From contig NZ_JACZCR010000003.1 in assembly GCF_014904735.1 (NCBI RefSeq), positions 62,001-126,000 of the forward strand: 64,000 nt of DNA. The letters are read 5' to 3'. This DNA is from Microbulbifer hainanensis (GTDB taxonomy: Bacteria; Pseudomonadota; Gammaproteobacteria; Pseudomonadales; Cellvibrionaceae). The notes under the pieces are model-generated. The model made no database searches, had not been told where the DNA came from, and saw only the letters and a list, made by a program, of their open reading frames with translations. Each line of letters opens with the position of its first letter. Position 1 is the stretch's first letter. The position numbers and the translations under genes were made by a program. This document shows positions 16,685 through 25,146 of the stretch, piece after piece.

Positions 16685-17095
16685 GTGAGCATCTATAACG
16701 TCTATAAGTTCTTTCTCAGTGCGATGATTCTCGTTTCCATTATCAGTGGTTTGTTGTTTTTTCCGTTCTTTCCCTACATCCTTGTACTCCTCATCCCGAT
16801 ATCCCTGTCGATCCTGCAGCGAAAACAGCGCCACGGCGGCATACTACCCCGGTCAGCCTGGAACAGCGCCCGGCTCTACCTGCTGTTTCCGATTCCCTTT
16901 CTTGCCATTGCCGCGTTCCTGTTTTTCGGTATCGCCAACCAGCTATTCACGGCACAGCAATGTGGCAGTAACCTCGACTGCTTCCTGAGTGGCAGTATCG
17001 GGATGGTCATTACCGCCTGCCTGTGTGGCGCTATCGGATTGGGTATTTCCGAGACATTACTGTGGAACTTCTCGCCGAAGAATACGCTTAGTTGA
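16685..17095 (+). CDS. Small integral membrane protein of unknown function
   Basis: The gene starts at GTG 16685, with AAGGAG ending 6 nt upstream, which decides the start. The 136-residue product has four hydrophobic segments, at about residues 10-30, 30-45, 60-85 and 105-125, with a basic loop (QRKQRHGG) between the second and third and one Cys pair (QQCGSNLDCF) in the loop before the last. I do not recognise a family. The basic loop predicts a cytoplasmic location and the Cys pair may form a periplasmic disulfide. No operon partner is visible, and a strong hairpin follows. Confidence 0.7.
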   Translation: MSIYNVYKFFLSAMILVSIISGLLFFPFFPYILVLLIPISLSILQRKQRHGGILPRSAWNSARLYLLFPIPFLAIAAFLFFGIANQLFTAQQCGSNLDCFLSGSIGMVITACLCGAIGLGISETLLWNFSPKNTLS

Positions 17096-17143
17096 AGGAA
17101 GTCCGCAGCGATATCAGACTGCGCGCCGCTATCGATAATCACT

Positions 17144-17181
17144 GCTGGTAACCCGGCAACAGGCTTGACCGGGTTACCAGC
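17144..17181 (+). terminator. Hairpin after the small membrane protein gene
   Basis: A perfect 13-bp inverted repeat (GCTGGTAACCCGG, arms 17144-17156 and 17169-17181, 12-nt loop) lies 49 nt after the stop. It has no T-run, so it may act as a processing or rho-dependent site instead. Confidence 0.5.
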
Positions 17182-17376
17182 GACATCATCGGACTTAAAA
17201 GCCTGTAAATCCGTTCAGCGTCTAATATTGATCCATAATGCCCCGAGTCGCCTGCCGCCCAGGTGCTACGCTGCTCGAGCCACTGTTCACCACAATTCCT
17301 AACGCCCATCCGGGCACTTTGAGTTATCATTCCGAAAACTTCCCCCGTATTTGAATTGAGCGTTTCGAGTCACACT

Positions 17377-17763
17377 ATGGACAAACAAGAGTTAGCAGCA
17401 GTCTTTGACCTGAGCTGTGAAGATCGATTTGAGTACTTTCTGGACGTTGTGGGCGAAGAAAGGGAGATCTGGATACTGATCGACGACCACGACTGCTTCC
17501 TGAAATTGCATTCGGAGGACGATGGCGGTTTTGAGTACCTCCCGGTGTGGCCGAGCACCGACTTCGCCGCGGAATATGCCGGCGGCGAGACGGGCCTGGC
17601 GCCGAAAAGTATTGCCCTGCCCCAGTTCCTGAAAAAGTGGCTCTCTGGCCTGGAACGGGACGGGATCGAGATAGGGGTATTCCCGGGCCCGGATAACAGT
17701 GTCTGGGTGACCGAGCCCGCGGAGCTGGGGAGAGATCTCCGCGATGTACTGTCCAGTTTCTGA
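17377..17763 (+). CDS. DUF2750 family protein
   Basis: I choose the ATG at 17377 over the TTG at 17356. The 128-residue acidic product matches the DUF2750 pattern: RFEYFLDVVGEEREIWIL, then LPVWPSTDFAAEYA, LPQFLKKWLSGLERDGIEI and a terminal ELGRDLRDVL. The family is small, cytoplasmic and of unknown function, and sometimes sits near immunity-type proteins. Nothing adjacent suggests such a role here. The repeated W/D spacing suggests a compact alpha/beta fold. Confidence 0.8.
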   Translation: MDKQELAAVFDLSCEDRFEYFLDVVGEEREIWILIDDHDCFLKLHSEDDGGFEYLPVWPSTDFAAEYAGGETGLAPKSIALPQFLKKWLSGLERDGIEIGVFPGPDNSVWVTEPAELGRDLRDVLSSF

Positions 17764-17826
17764 GTTCGCAAAGCGATACTTTTCCGCTATTGCCCCCTTG
17801 TTCGGATCGGGCGACGCCGGCACGAA

Positions 17827-17928
17827 TCACTGATTGCGCTTCTCGCGTATCATCTTACGTACCTCCGCCAGCTCGTCAGTGGTGACAAGCCCGTCACTCC
17901 CCTTATCCGTATGTATAAATGTGTCCAC
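17827..17928 (-). pseudogene. Possible EF-hand protein remnant
   Basis: The minus-strand frame ending at 17827 reads DTFIHTDKGSDGLVTTDEL followed by a short basic helix and a stop. DKGSDGLVTTDE fits a 12-residue EF-hand calcium loop (acidic at 1, 5 and 12, Gly at 6). Upstream the frame closes at a TGA within 50 nt and lacks a good start codon or ribosome site, so it looks like the C-terminal relic of a longer EF-hand protein. Chance cannot be excluded over 33 codons. Confidence 0.35.
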
Positions 17929-18022
17929 CGCCTCCCTTATACGCAGGAAATGCAGAGAGTGCCTCGGGAGACCTCACCAGACTGTGAGCTAACCCCGCAT
18001 CCCGGTCACTGGCCGACCTTCC

Positions 18023-18643
18023 CTATTCCGGCCGAAACATCTGGAAGCGCTGAGCAGCGGCAACAGAGAAATAATCACCGGCACCGCCACCGCGTAAAAT
18101 GGGCTCGGCGGCGGCGATGTCATAGATACCCTCTTTCAGCAGGTGCCCGGCAATATGCACACCGACGACTTCACCGAACACAACCCAGGTCTCCACTTCG
18201 GTGCCGTTGGCGCCGGCCAGCTGCAGTATCTGGCTGACTTTGCATTCCATGGATACCGGGCTCTGAGCGACCCGCGGCACCCCGATAACTGAAGAGGCTT
18301 CAGTGGAAAGCCCAGCCAGTTCGAATTCATCCACTTCTGCCGACACCGCCGCAGAAGTCTGGTTCATAGCTTCGGACAGAGGGCGAGTTGCCAGGTTCCA
18401 GCAGAACTCACCAGTAGCCTCGATATTGCGCACGGAGTCCTTGTAGCCGACGCTGGAGAAACCGATGATCGGTGGATGGTAATTAAACGCATTGAAGAAA
18501 CTGTAGGGCGCGAGATTCAGGTTGCCGGCTGCATCCTGCGAGGAAATCCAGCCGATCGGCCGCGGGGCCACCAGTGCATTGAAGGGGTCATGGGGAAGGC
18601 CGTGCCCCTTGGCGGGCTCATAAAAATACGTCGATTCAGACAT
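18023..18643 (-). CDS. Flavin reductase family protein (FMN-binding, DIM6/NTAB type)
   Basis: The 206-residue product shows the split-barrel flavin-binding fold: LVAPRPIGWISSQDAAGNLN, APYSFFNAFNYHPPIIGFSS, KDSVRNIEATGEFCWNLA and GIPRVAQSPVSMECK-like segments. The family binds FMN and either reduces it with NAD(P)H for partner monooxygenases or acts as a nitroreductase-like protein. No monooxygenase gene is adjacent. It lies 55 nt downstream of the DUF4862-like gene on the same strand and may be cotranscribed with it. Confidence 0.87.
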   Translation of the reverse strand: MSESTYFYEPAKGHGLPHDPFNALVAPRPIGWISSQDAAGNLNLAPYSFFNAFNYHPPIIGFSSVGYKDSVRNIEATGEFCWNLATRPLSEAMNQTSAAVSAEVDEFELAGLSTEASSVIGVPRVAQSPVSMECKVSQILQLAGANGTEVETWVVFGEVVGVHIAGHLLKEGIYDIAAAEPILRGGGAGDYFSVAAAQRFQMFRPE

Positions 18644-18698
18644 CGTTTCACCTTGTTACAACTTTTCGTAGCGCGCCATGCCGGCAGCGGAAAAACCC

Positions 18699-19661
18699 TT
18701 AATCGACAATCCGATCCAGGATATGCAGCGCACTGGAAATATGCGCAAGCCGGTCGGCCAGGCTCATGCTATCTGGGCGCACCGCGATCTTGACGCCCAT
18801 AAAGTCGAGCTGGCGATAGTCGGCGGCTGCCAGGCAGCGGCGGAACTCGGTTTCTGTCAGCAGTGAAGTGGGTTCAAAAGCCGGGACACCAAAAGCCTGT
18901 GCTGGTGGCATATGGGTATCGCGCCAGGCGCCGTAAGGGCTCTCATCACCGGACACCCCGGAAAACATCAATCCCTGCAACAGGCCCGCCGCCCGCGCCG
19001 CCTCGATATGCGCTACCGGTCCGTCCACGCTGCGTGCTTCCAGCGCCGAGCGGCCCCAGTTGATACACAGGCCGACCGAGCTATCGGAGCCCCGGTTGGC
19101 ATTGGCCACCGCCTCGATTTCCGCCTCAATTGGCAGAAAGCCCTTCGCCGCAGCCAGCCCTTCCACGTGGGCATCGCAGTGTTCGAGGACCAGTTTCGCG
19201 CCATCCCAGTCCCAGGACGCCAGGGTTTCCAGCGAGGCCTGCAGGGCCACTGCATCCGGCGCGGCTTGCGTGCCAACGCGCGGCGAAGCGTGGATCAGCA
19301 GCGCCTTGACGGCCTGCCGGCCGAGATGGCGGTTCAGCTTGAGAATGGCCTGCCTGGCCTGTTCGTAGAAGGCCAGCGCAGCCTGCCGCCCGGACTCGAC
19401 ACCGGAAGCGATACCGAACGCCGCATTCTCACCCAACCGGTCCATAACGCCCGGCATACCGGTAAAGACAAAGTCCCAGGCGGGGTCGATGGCCGACAGG
19501 AACCAGTCGTCATCCTCGGCGTGCAGTGCACCGGTAAACGGATGCTCCAGGCCGCGGACATTCGGCATGGCTTTCAGGCCGTCCAGGTATTCCGCCTGAA
19601 TGGCGGGATCCCAGCTTTCGGTGATTGGGGCAGTGGCATAGGCACCGACGAAATAACCCAT
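18699..19661 (-). CDS. DUF4862-like TIM-barrel protein
   Basis: The 320-residue soluble product starts MGYFVGAYATAPITESWDP and contains AKLVLEHCDAHVEG, LCINWGRSALEARS, LMFSGVSGDESPYG and a C-terminal VKIAVRPDSMSLADRL. The pattern of alternating strands ending in acidic or His residues is that of xylose-isomerase-like TIM barrels, and DUF4862 is my best family match from memory. Glu and His in LVLEHCD could bind metal. No substrate can be named. It is the first gene of a probable pair with the flavin reductase. Confidence 0.65.
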   Translation of the reverse strand: MGYFVGAYATAPITESWDPAIQAEYLDGLKAMPNVRGLEHPFTGALHAEDDDWFLSAIDPAWDFVFTGMPGVMDRLGENAAFGIASGVESGRQAALAFYEQARQAILKLNRHLGRQAVKALLIHASPRVGTQAAPDAVALQASLETLASWDWDGAKLVLEHCDAHVEGLAAAKGFLPIEAEIEAVANANRGSDSSVGLCINWGRSALEARSVDGPVAHIEAARAAGLLQGLMFSGVSGDESPYGAWRDTHMPPAQAFGVPAFEPTSLLTETEFRRCLAAADYRQLDFMGVKIAVRPDSMSLADRLAHISSALHILDRIVD

Positions 19662-19861
19662 AGTTCTCTTTCCACTTAGTTCGGCACTTAGTTCAGCACC
19701 AGCGCTTGCGCTCGCGGAGCGCGCAGATCAACTGGAGCCTTCCCGCGAGTAGGGGGTAAAGGCACGCAGTTTACCACTGCCGGACGCCGATCGCTGCGCC
19801 GGTAGCGGTGCTGGGCGCTCTGTGCGAATATCTACAAAGACCTGCTGATAAGGAGTCTGTA

Positions 19862-20191
19862 ATGGAATTTATCATTCTTCTGATCGTCGTGGTGGCCGTC
19901 CTGGTGCTGCCGCTGAAAATGGCGGCCGCCATGATGGGAGCGCGCAATACCGGCGCCTTTTACTGCCTGTTCGCCCTATTGCTGGCTGTTATGATCCAGC
20001 GCTTCGTCGGCGGTATGATTCCCGGCGTGACAGAACAGTACGGCATGCTGATCACGATACCGCTGGCTGCCATCGCCTATATGCTGGTGCTGGGTACCGG
20101 CTTCCTGAAAGCCATCGCGATCGCCATCGTCCAGGGACTGCTGCTTATCGGCCTGACGCTGGTACTGGGTAGTGTACTTGCGGCGATCTAG
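19862..20191 (+). CDS. Small hydrophobic membrane protein, unknown function
   Basis: I choose the ATG at 19862, which follows AAGGAG at the correct distance. The 109-residue product has four predicted membrane helices (about residues 3-20, 30-50, 60-80 and 83-107) with very short loops. One Arg-Phe-Val-Gly-Gly motif follows the second helix. There is no recognised family. It stands alone with over 800 nt of noncoding sequence downstream. Confidence 0.7.
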   Translation: MEFIILLIVVVAVLVLPLKMAAAMMGARNTGAFYCLFALLLAVMIQRFVGGMIPGVTEQYGMLITIPLAAIAYMLVLGTGFLKAIAIAIVQGLLLIGLTLVLGSVLAAI

Positions 20192-20851
20192 ACAGACATT
20201 TGCCCACTGAAAGCGAGAAGAGCGTTGCCAGCAAAGTGGTCCGCAAAGGACAAATGCAAAAACCCAAACGCTCGCTCAACCATTCCGCCGAATTAACACC
20301 ACATCCTATGGCGGCCCGGACGTTTAACAAGATGACGATGATAAGCCAATGTGTCCACCATTGGCCCCTTCCAGTCAATACTATTCGCGGCAATAACACT
20401 ATTGATTGCCTGTGGAAATATACGTAGCCCACATCGACCGTTTCCCCAGCACAGGGTCAGAGAGCGCCGGCAGTTTCGGCTATCCCTGCCCCCTCCCCTG
20501 CCGCTGTCTCGGTCATGGAAATCAAACTCCGCACAACTCTCGAAAGCATCGCCCCCTGCTTTCGGCGCCTTATTCAAATAGTTTCCAATTCCAGCCCCAC
20601 TGAAAACTTCAAAAAATTTTGTACGAAAGAACCATGACAAAGTTTTTTCGAATAGCAGATTCATGACTTCAAAGTCACAACTTTATTGTCAAAGTCATCG
20701 CGTCACTGACAGAGAGATTTTCTTGCACTGGCGCACAAAAAACAGATCAATACGCTTCCAACAACAGAAATGACCTTTTTTGCAAAGATGGTCACTGTAG
20801 AATTTATCGCGAGCCGGTGTCCTGCCGTGCTCGTTTCATCAAGCTGTAAAA

Positions 20852-20883
20852 GTATCACGTTGTAACGATGTATCACGCCGTAA
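20852..20883. repeat. Tandem 14-nt direct repeat, candidate operator
   Basis: GTATCACGTTGTAA (20852-20865) and GTATCACGCCGTAA (20870-20883) match at 12 of 14 positions with an 18-bp period. Direct repeats of this size upstream of an operon are typical of response-regulator binding sites. The cognate regulator is unknown. Confidence 0.45.
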
Positions 20884-20918
20884 AAAGGTGCCCGGGAATA
20901 AGCACCCCTGTACCACAC

Positions 20919-20972
20919 GAAACGTGAAGAACAACTAGCAACGCACTTTAGCCAGTCGTCACTTCACGTTTC
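20919..20972. repeat. 11-bp inverted repeat in the leader of the secreted lipase-like gene
   Basis: GAAACGTGAAG (20919-20929) and CTTCACGTTTC (20962-20972) are exact inverse complements separated by 32 nt, ending 43 nt before the start codon at 21016. They could form a leader stem-loop or bind a dimeric regulator. Confidence 0.45.
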
Positions 20973-21015
20973 ATTCTTGTTCAAAAAATAAGAGAAACAA
21001 ACAGGTGAATGATCG

Positions 21016-21882
21016 ATGAATACGAGAGAATTTTCCCTAATAGTAACGCTATTGCTGGCACTGGTTGCACCAGTGTCATCACTGGCCGCCACCGGTATCG
21101 CACTGGTGCATGGTACCGGCAACCAGTCGGATGCCTACAACGACTACTGGACCTCAGAGATGGTGGAATCCATTCGCCAGGGGCTGCCTACCAGCAGCAA
21201 CCTGCTGGTGGTCAACTGCGATTTTGAGGAATACATGTGGGACGATGCCGCCGCGGGTTGCCTGGCGACACAGCTCTATAACTTTATTGAGTCCATGAAT
21301 ATCGACGACCTAGTTGTCGTCACCCACTCCAACGGCGGCAACGTCATGCGCTGGATACTCTCCAACCCCACCTGGGACAGCCGCTATCCCACCATTATCA
21401 ACAATACCCGCTGGGTGGATGTGCTCGCGGCGTCCAGCGCGGGGACTCCGCTGGCCGATGCGGTAATGTCGGGGAACGTATTTGAAGCATCTGTAGGCTG
21501 GCTGCTTGGCTACCAGAATGACGCGGTGCGTATGCAACAGACCAGCTGGATGGCCTATTACAACGACAACTGGCTATTGGGCACGTCTGGGCGGCCATCG
21601 CTGCCGGTGGGCTTCTGGAATGTTGTCGGCACAGATGTGGAAACTGCTGTATGGGACTCCGACAGCTACTGTGGCGGCTATACCGAAAACCTCGGGCTCG
21701 AAGTGACCCAGGCATGGCTGGACAGCTGCTCCGACGGCTTCCTGAACTGCACGTCACAGAACGCTGCGGGCAACCTCTGGTTTTACGACTACAGCAGGAC
21801 CCGCGGCGGAGAGCCGCTCAGCCACAACCAGAGCCGGCGGAAGTGCTTCAACCTCGACGTCATCCTGAGAAACGACATTTAA
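21016..21882 (+). CDS. Secreted alpha/beta-hydrolase, lipase/esterase-like
   Basis: The 288-residue product has a signal peptide (cut near SSLAA, residue 25), then GIALVHGTGNQSDAYNDYW, which resembles the HG oxyanion segment of lipases. The nucleophile elbow reads THSNGG with S105, where most relatives have GHSxGG. Further segments are LAASSAGTPLADAVM and three Cys pairs in the C-terminal half that could form disulfides. The catalytic Asp and His would lie in the segments near residues 200 and 268 (SHNQ). It is followed 10 nt later by a DUF4785 gene, so the two are probably cotranscribed and coexported. The substrate (acylglycerol, polyester or peptide) cannot be told. Confidence 0.78.
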   Translation: MNTREFSLIVTLLLALVAPVSSLAATGIALVHGTGNQSDAYNDYWTSEMVESIRQGLPTSSNLLVVNCDFEEYMWDDAAAGCLATQLYNFIESMNIDDLVVVTHSNGGNVMRWILSNPTWDSRYPTIINNTRWVDVLAASSAGTPLADAVMSGNVFEASVGWLLGYQNDAVRMQQTSWMAYYNDNWLLGTSGRPSLPVGFWNVVGTDVETAVWDSDSYCGGYTENLGLEVTQAWLDSCSDGFLNCTSQNAAGNLWFYDYSRTRGGEPLSHNQSRRKCFNLDVILRNDI

Positions 21883-21892
21883 GGGGGCAACC

Positions 21893-23056
21893 ATGAAATC
21901 CATACTCATCCAAACCGCACTGGTCATTTGTGCTGTCACCGCCTCTGCGTCTGCCCAGGAAGTTATCAACAAGAGCCGCGCGCAGATGCATTTTTCCCAA
22001 ACTGTAGATCCGGCAACCGAGCAGCACCTGGCCGACACTGGCAGCGAGCAGCAGAGCCATGTGTTCTTTCGTAAAGTGAGTGGCGCCGAGTTGAATCGCG
22101 GCGCTGAGCTGATGATGGACGCCAAGCAGGCCGTCATTCAGATTTCACCACTCGATCGCAGCAAGAATGGCAAGCGGCTGGTCAACGACGAAATTCCGAA
22201 GGGTATGACGCTGTCGAACGGCAGCGAGCGCCGCCCGGTGGACGACGATAGTATCGCGCTGTATCGCAAGTCCCAAGGTCTGAGGCAGAACTTTCCCAAG
22301 CTCTACGGCCGCGCCCATGTCATGCGCGTGCCGGAAGATATGGGGCGAGGCAAGTTCACGCTGCAGGCCAACGGCAATGCCAGAAGCGATGCCGAATACA
22401 TCGTCTACGTGCTGGACAAGCACAGCGATATCGCGCTGGACGTTAAAGCACCGACAAAACGCTTCTCCCGTTCCGGCCGGCTGGTCCTGAATGCCCGGCC
22501 CAGCGGTAACGTCGCCAAGCTCGAGTCCATCGATACAACCCTGATCGCACCAGATGGCAAACGCTATCCTGTCAGTGGCCAACAGAGCGGCGACGACTAC
22601 AGCGTGAACTGGCCGATCTCGGTGAACTCCCCCTCCGTGCCCGGCGAACTGTGGCGGATCGAAGTGCGCTCTACCCTGCGCAATGCACGCAACGAGCCTA
22701 TCGAGCGCGTCGCGGTAGTGGCTGCAGATATTTTTCGGGAAACCGCCGCCGTGTCTGCAGTCGACAGCGATGCAAACAGTCTGAAACTGTCGATAGACGT
22801 GCGCGATGCCGGGCGCTACGAAGCGCGCGCTTTGGTGTTCGGCACCGACAGCAACGGCGAAACCAAACCGGTTTTACTGGCCTACCAGGCGGAGTGGTTG
22901 GACGCTGGCCTGCGCGAAATGACCGTACCCATCGACACAGCCAAACTGGTGGCCTCCGGACTAAAGGCACCCTTCAAGGTCCAGAATCTCCAGTTCCTCG
23001 ATCAGGGACGACTGTCGGTGCTGGAATACCAGCGGGGCAATTGGGAACTGCAGTAA
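21893..23056 (+). CDS. Secreted DUF4785-type beta-rich protein
   Basis: The 387-residue product has a signal peptide (residues 1-21, ending SASAQ). The N-terminal third is helical and polar (SHVFFRKVSGAELNRGAELM). The rest looks like tandem Ig-like beta-sandwiches: FTLQANGNARSDAEYIVYVL, LVLNARPSGNVAKLESIDTTL, and a last domain starting near AVDSDANSLKLSIDVRD. DUF4785 is my family call from memory of this architecture. Its tight linkage to the lipase-like gene suggests an accessory, chaperone or surface-binding role for that enzyme, which is inference. Confidence 0.7.
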   Translation: MKSILIQTALVICAVTASASAQEVINKSRAQMHFSQTVDPATEQHLADTGSEQQSHVFFRKVSGAELNRGAELMMDAKQAVIQISPLDRSKNGKRLVNDEIPKGMTLSNGSERRPVDDDSIALYRKSQGLRQNFPKLYGRAHVMRVPEDMGRGKFTLQANGNARSDAEYIVYVLDKHSDIALDVKAPTKRFSRSGRLVLNARPSGNVAKLESIDTTLIAPDGKRYPVSGQQSGDDYSVNWPISVNSPSVPGELWRIEVRSTLRNARNEPIERVAVVAADIFRETAAVSAVDSDANSLKLSIDVRDAGRYEARALVFGTDSNGETKPVLLAYQAEWLDAGLREMTVPIDTAKLVASGLKAPFKVQNLQFLDQGRLSVLEYQRGNWELQ

Positions 23057-23415
23057 TCCGCTCATAGTGAACTCTACTATTTAGCAATCCGGCGATGTCG
23101 ATAACCGGATTAACCGGCGGCACAGGGATGTGCCGCCAACGGCCGGGGCAAGCGCTCATTGACCGTCTGGAAAAGAGCCTCCCGGTGCCTGCGGGACCCG
23201 CTGTGAGTTCCGCGGCGACCATCAATCACCGCGACGAATTATCGCAGGCGTCTCAGCTCCCTGGGCAAAAGAGCTGGCGCGGCAAAGCGCCGATTCTACC
23301 CCTGGCTCCCCCACTCGCAGCCCGCCGCCTTCACTGTGCCTTTCGAATAGCGGAACCTGTGCTCGGTGTTAAGGTCGAAGGCAGAACTTCCCCCACCACA
23401 AAAAATAAGAATTCA
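23057..23415. other. 359-nt gap with one compact hairpin
   Basis: A perfect 9-bp stem with a GGGA loop (GGCGGCACA at 23116-23124, complement at 23129-23137) lies 60 nt past the DUF4785 stop and may end that operon, though no T-tract follows. The remainder shows no gene; the open frame leading into the next gene is not protein-like. Confidence 0.45.
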
Positions 23416-24288
23416 ATGAAATACCTTCTCACCATTGCCCTGCTCTTCGGGCTTTCAGGCTCAGCCATAGCCACCACTACTGACAAGATTCCGCCGGAGG
23501 ATCCGGAAAAGGGCTATAGGGAGCCGTTCCAGCTGTTCGACAACGTCTACTATGTCGGCGACAAATGGGTGTCCTCCTACGTCATCGCGACAAGCGCCGG
23601 GTTGATTCTGGTGGATACCCTGGAGAGTCCCTACGGGCGCTGGATACCGGACAATATGCGCAAGTTGGGCCTGGACCCGGCCGATATTAAATACATAGTG
23701 ATTACCCACGGGCACTCGGATCACTTTGGCTGCGCCGAGTACCTGCAGTCGCAATATGGCAGTGAAGTAGTCATGGCCGCCGCCGACCTCGCGCTGGCAA
23801 AGCAGCAGGTGGAGAAGAGCCGGGAAGACCCGTACGGGGCCTTCTCTCTGCCGAAATTTGAATTGATCGAGCGCGACGGTTCGACGCTGACCCTGGGCGA
23901 TACTACCCTGAAGCTCTATCTAACCCCAGGCCATACGCCGGGCTCCATGTCCGTGGACTTTCTCGCCAAGGCAGGTAGCAGGGAATACCGAGCGTTTGTC
24001 GTCGGCGGCATGGGCACCAATTTCGAAGGCCTGGATCACGCGGAGCAATATCTGGCCAGCGTTCGCAGAGTCCGGCAGCTTGCCTCTGAGAGGCCCGTGG
24101 TTCAGGTCAACCTCTCAAACCATCCCCATATGAACCAGTTATTCGAACGCAGGGAGAGGGCTTCTGTGGAGGGGAATGTTCAGCCTTATGTAGACAGGAA
24201 AGGGTTTTTCGACTTCCTCAATACACTCGAACAGCGGGGCCTTAAGAAACTGGAAGAGGAAACAGAGGGAAAACTGGCGTCGGATTGA
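23416..24288 (+). CDS. Secreted subclass-B3-like metallo-beta-lactamase-fold hydrolase
   Basis: I start at the ATG at 23416, which directly opens a signal peptide (cut near SAIAT, residue 20); the open frame upstream lacks protein character. The 290-residue product carries the zinc motif THGHSDH (H98, H100, D102, H103), LTPGHTPGS (H173) and NLSNHPH (H236 or H238), the ligand set of B3 metallo-beta-lactamases. The QYLASVRRVR and terminal DFLNTLEQRG segments are also B3-like. Many environmental B3-like proteins have weak or no beta-lactamase activity, so substrate is open: lactonase or other hydrolase is possible. It converges on the DUF1223 gene. Confidence 0.83.
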   Translation: MKYLLTIALLFGLSGSAIATTTDKIPPEDPEKGYREPFQLFDNVYYVGDKWVSSYVIATSAGLILVDTLESPYGRWIPDNMRKLGLDPADIKYIVITHGHSDHFGCAEYLQSQYGSEVVMAAADLALAKQQVEKSREDPYGAFSLPKFELIERDGSTLTLGDTTLKLYLTPGHTPGSMSVDFLAKAGSREYRAFVVGGMGTNFEGLDHAEQYLASVRRVRQLASERPVVQVNLSNHPHMNQLFERRERASVEGNVQPYVDRKGFFDFLNTLEQRGLKKLEEETEGKLASD

Positions 24289-24298
24289 AATTTTGACA

Positions 24299-24325
24299 GT
24301 TTCGGTATCGGGCGGGCCCCGAAAC
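24299..24325. terminator. Hairpin between convergent genes
   Basis: GTTTCGG (24299-24305) and CCGAAAC (24319-24325) pair exactly around a GC-rich 13-nt loop, centred between the stop codons of the metallo-hydrolase (plus) and the DUF1223 gene (minus). It may serve both. Confidence 0.45.
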
Positions 24326-24340
24326 CAATCGGGCCACCAC

Positions 24341-25054
24341 TCAATTTCCGGCGAGCAGATAGCCGCCCACAGTCTGCAACACCTGCTGTGATCCCGGTGA
24401 CGACACCCAGATCGCCAGGGCCGTCCGCTCCTGCCCCGCGTCGGGCACCGGCGGCAACTGGAGAGTCCACTCGCCCTCGCCGCCCTCACTGACCAGATCG
24501 AGCACGACAAAGTCGTGCACCAGTTTGCGTCCGCGGTTTTCACCGGCGTCCACCTGCTGGCTGATGCCCATTCCCAGAAAGGCCACGTTGAGTGTGGCCG
24601 GCTGTTTCTGGGTAAATGTAACCGTCAGCTGGTCACCCTGCAGCTTCGCGTTGAGAACTCCGGATTCTTTGTCTGGATCTTTCCACTGGCGCTGGCCGCG
24701 AAACCAGCCGCGCCACTCCTGACCGTCAATGATAAATCCCGGGGTATACACCTGGCTGGCCGCTTTCTCGCGCACGTAGCGGCGCTGGCGTGCACTGTAG
24801 GCCTTGTCGGAAAAGGGATCCTTCCAGCCGATGTGGTCCCAGTAGTCCACATGAAACGCGACCGGGACAAATTCGCTGAACAGCCCCGGCTTGTCCTTCA
24901 GGGAACTCAGCCAGCGTTCCGCCGGCGGGCAGCTGCTGCAGCCCTCCGACGTGTACAGCTCGACCAGTGCGACTTTGTCAGGCCCGCTGTGCCATTCCTG
25001 TCCCAGGGCAAACAGTGGCATTGCGGACAGTATCGGAATAAGAATCCATTTCAT
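24341..25054 (-). CDS. DUF1223 secreted thioredoxin-like protein
   Basis: The 237-residue product has a signal peptide (residues 1-18, ending FALGQ) and the DUF1223 hallmark VELYTSEGCSSCPPAERWL with a CxxC pair at C39 and C42. It goes on with FHVDYWDHIGWKDPFSDKAY and YTPGFIIDGQEW, then a beta-rich C-terminal half. The N-terminal part looks like a thioredoxin fold, so redox or metal handling in the periplasm is likely. The exact role is not established. It is 92 nt upstream of, and on the same strand as, the alpha/beta-hydrolase gene. Confidence 0.87.
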   Translation of the reverse strand: MKWILIPILSAMPLFALGQEWHSGPDKVALVELYTSEGCSSCPPAERWLSSLKDKPGLFSEFVPVAFHVDYWDHIGWKDPFSDKAYSARQRRYVREKAASQVYTPGFIIDGQEWRGWFRGQRQWKDPDKESGVLNAKLQGDQLTVTFTQKQPATLNVAFLGMGISQQVDAGENRGRKLVHDFVVLDLVSEGGEGEWTLQLPPVPDAGQERTALAIWVSSPGSQQVLQTVGGYLLAGN

Positions 25055-25146
25055 CGGCGGGTTTCCTGACGGTCGCGAATGGAATCTACAGTTTGCACTT
25101 TTGGCGGCCGGCGTTAAAGCCCGACCGCCGCACCGCGGGGATTCAC

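Larger units (their letters stand above)
20192..21015. other. 824-nt noncoding region, A/T-rich at its right end, with repeat motifs
   Basis: This is the longest gene-free stretch in the window. No ORF in it resembles a protein. The right 400 nt contain a TGACTTCAAAGTCA palindrome near 20663, a second AAAGTCA 20 nt later, a pair of 14-nt direct repeats at 20852-20883, a GGTGC/GCACC hairpin (20887-20906) and an 11-bp inverted repeat close to the next start. The region reads as an elaborate promoter or leader for the lipase-like operon, possibly with a small RNA. Confidence 0.5.
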
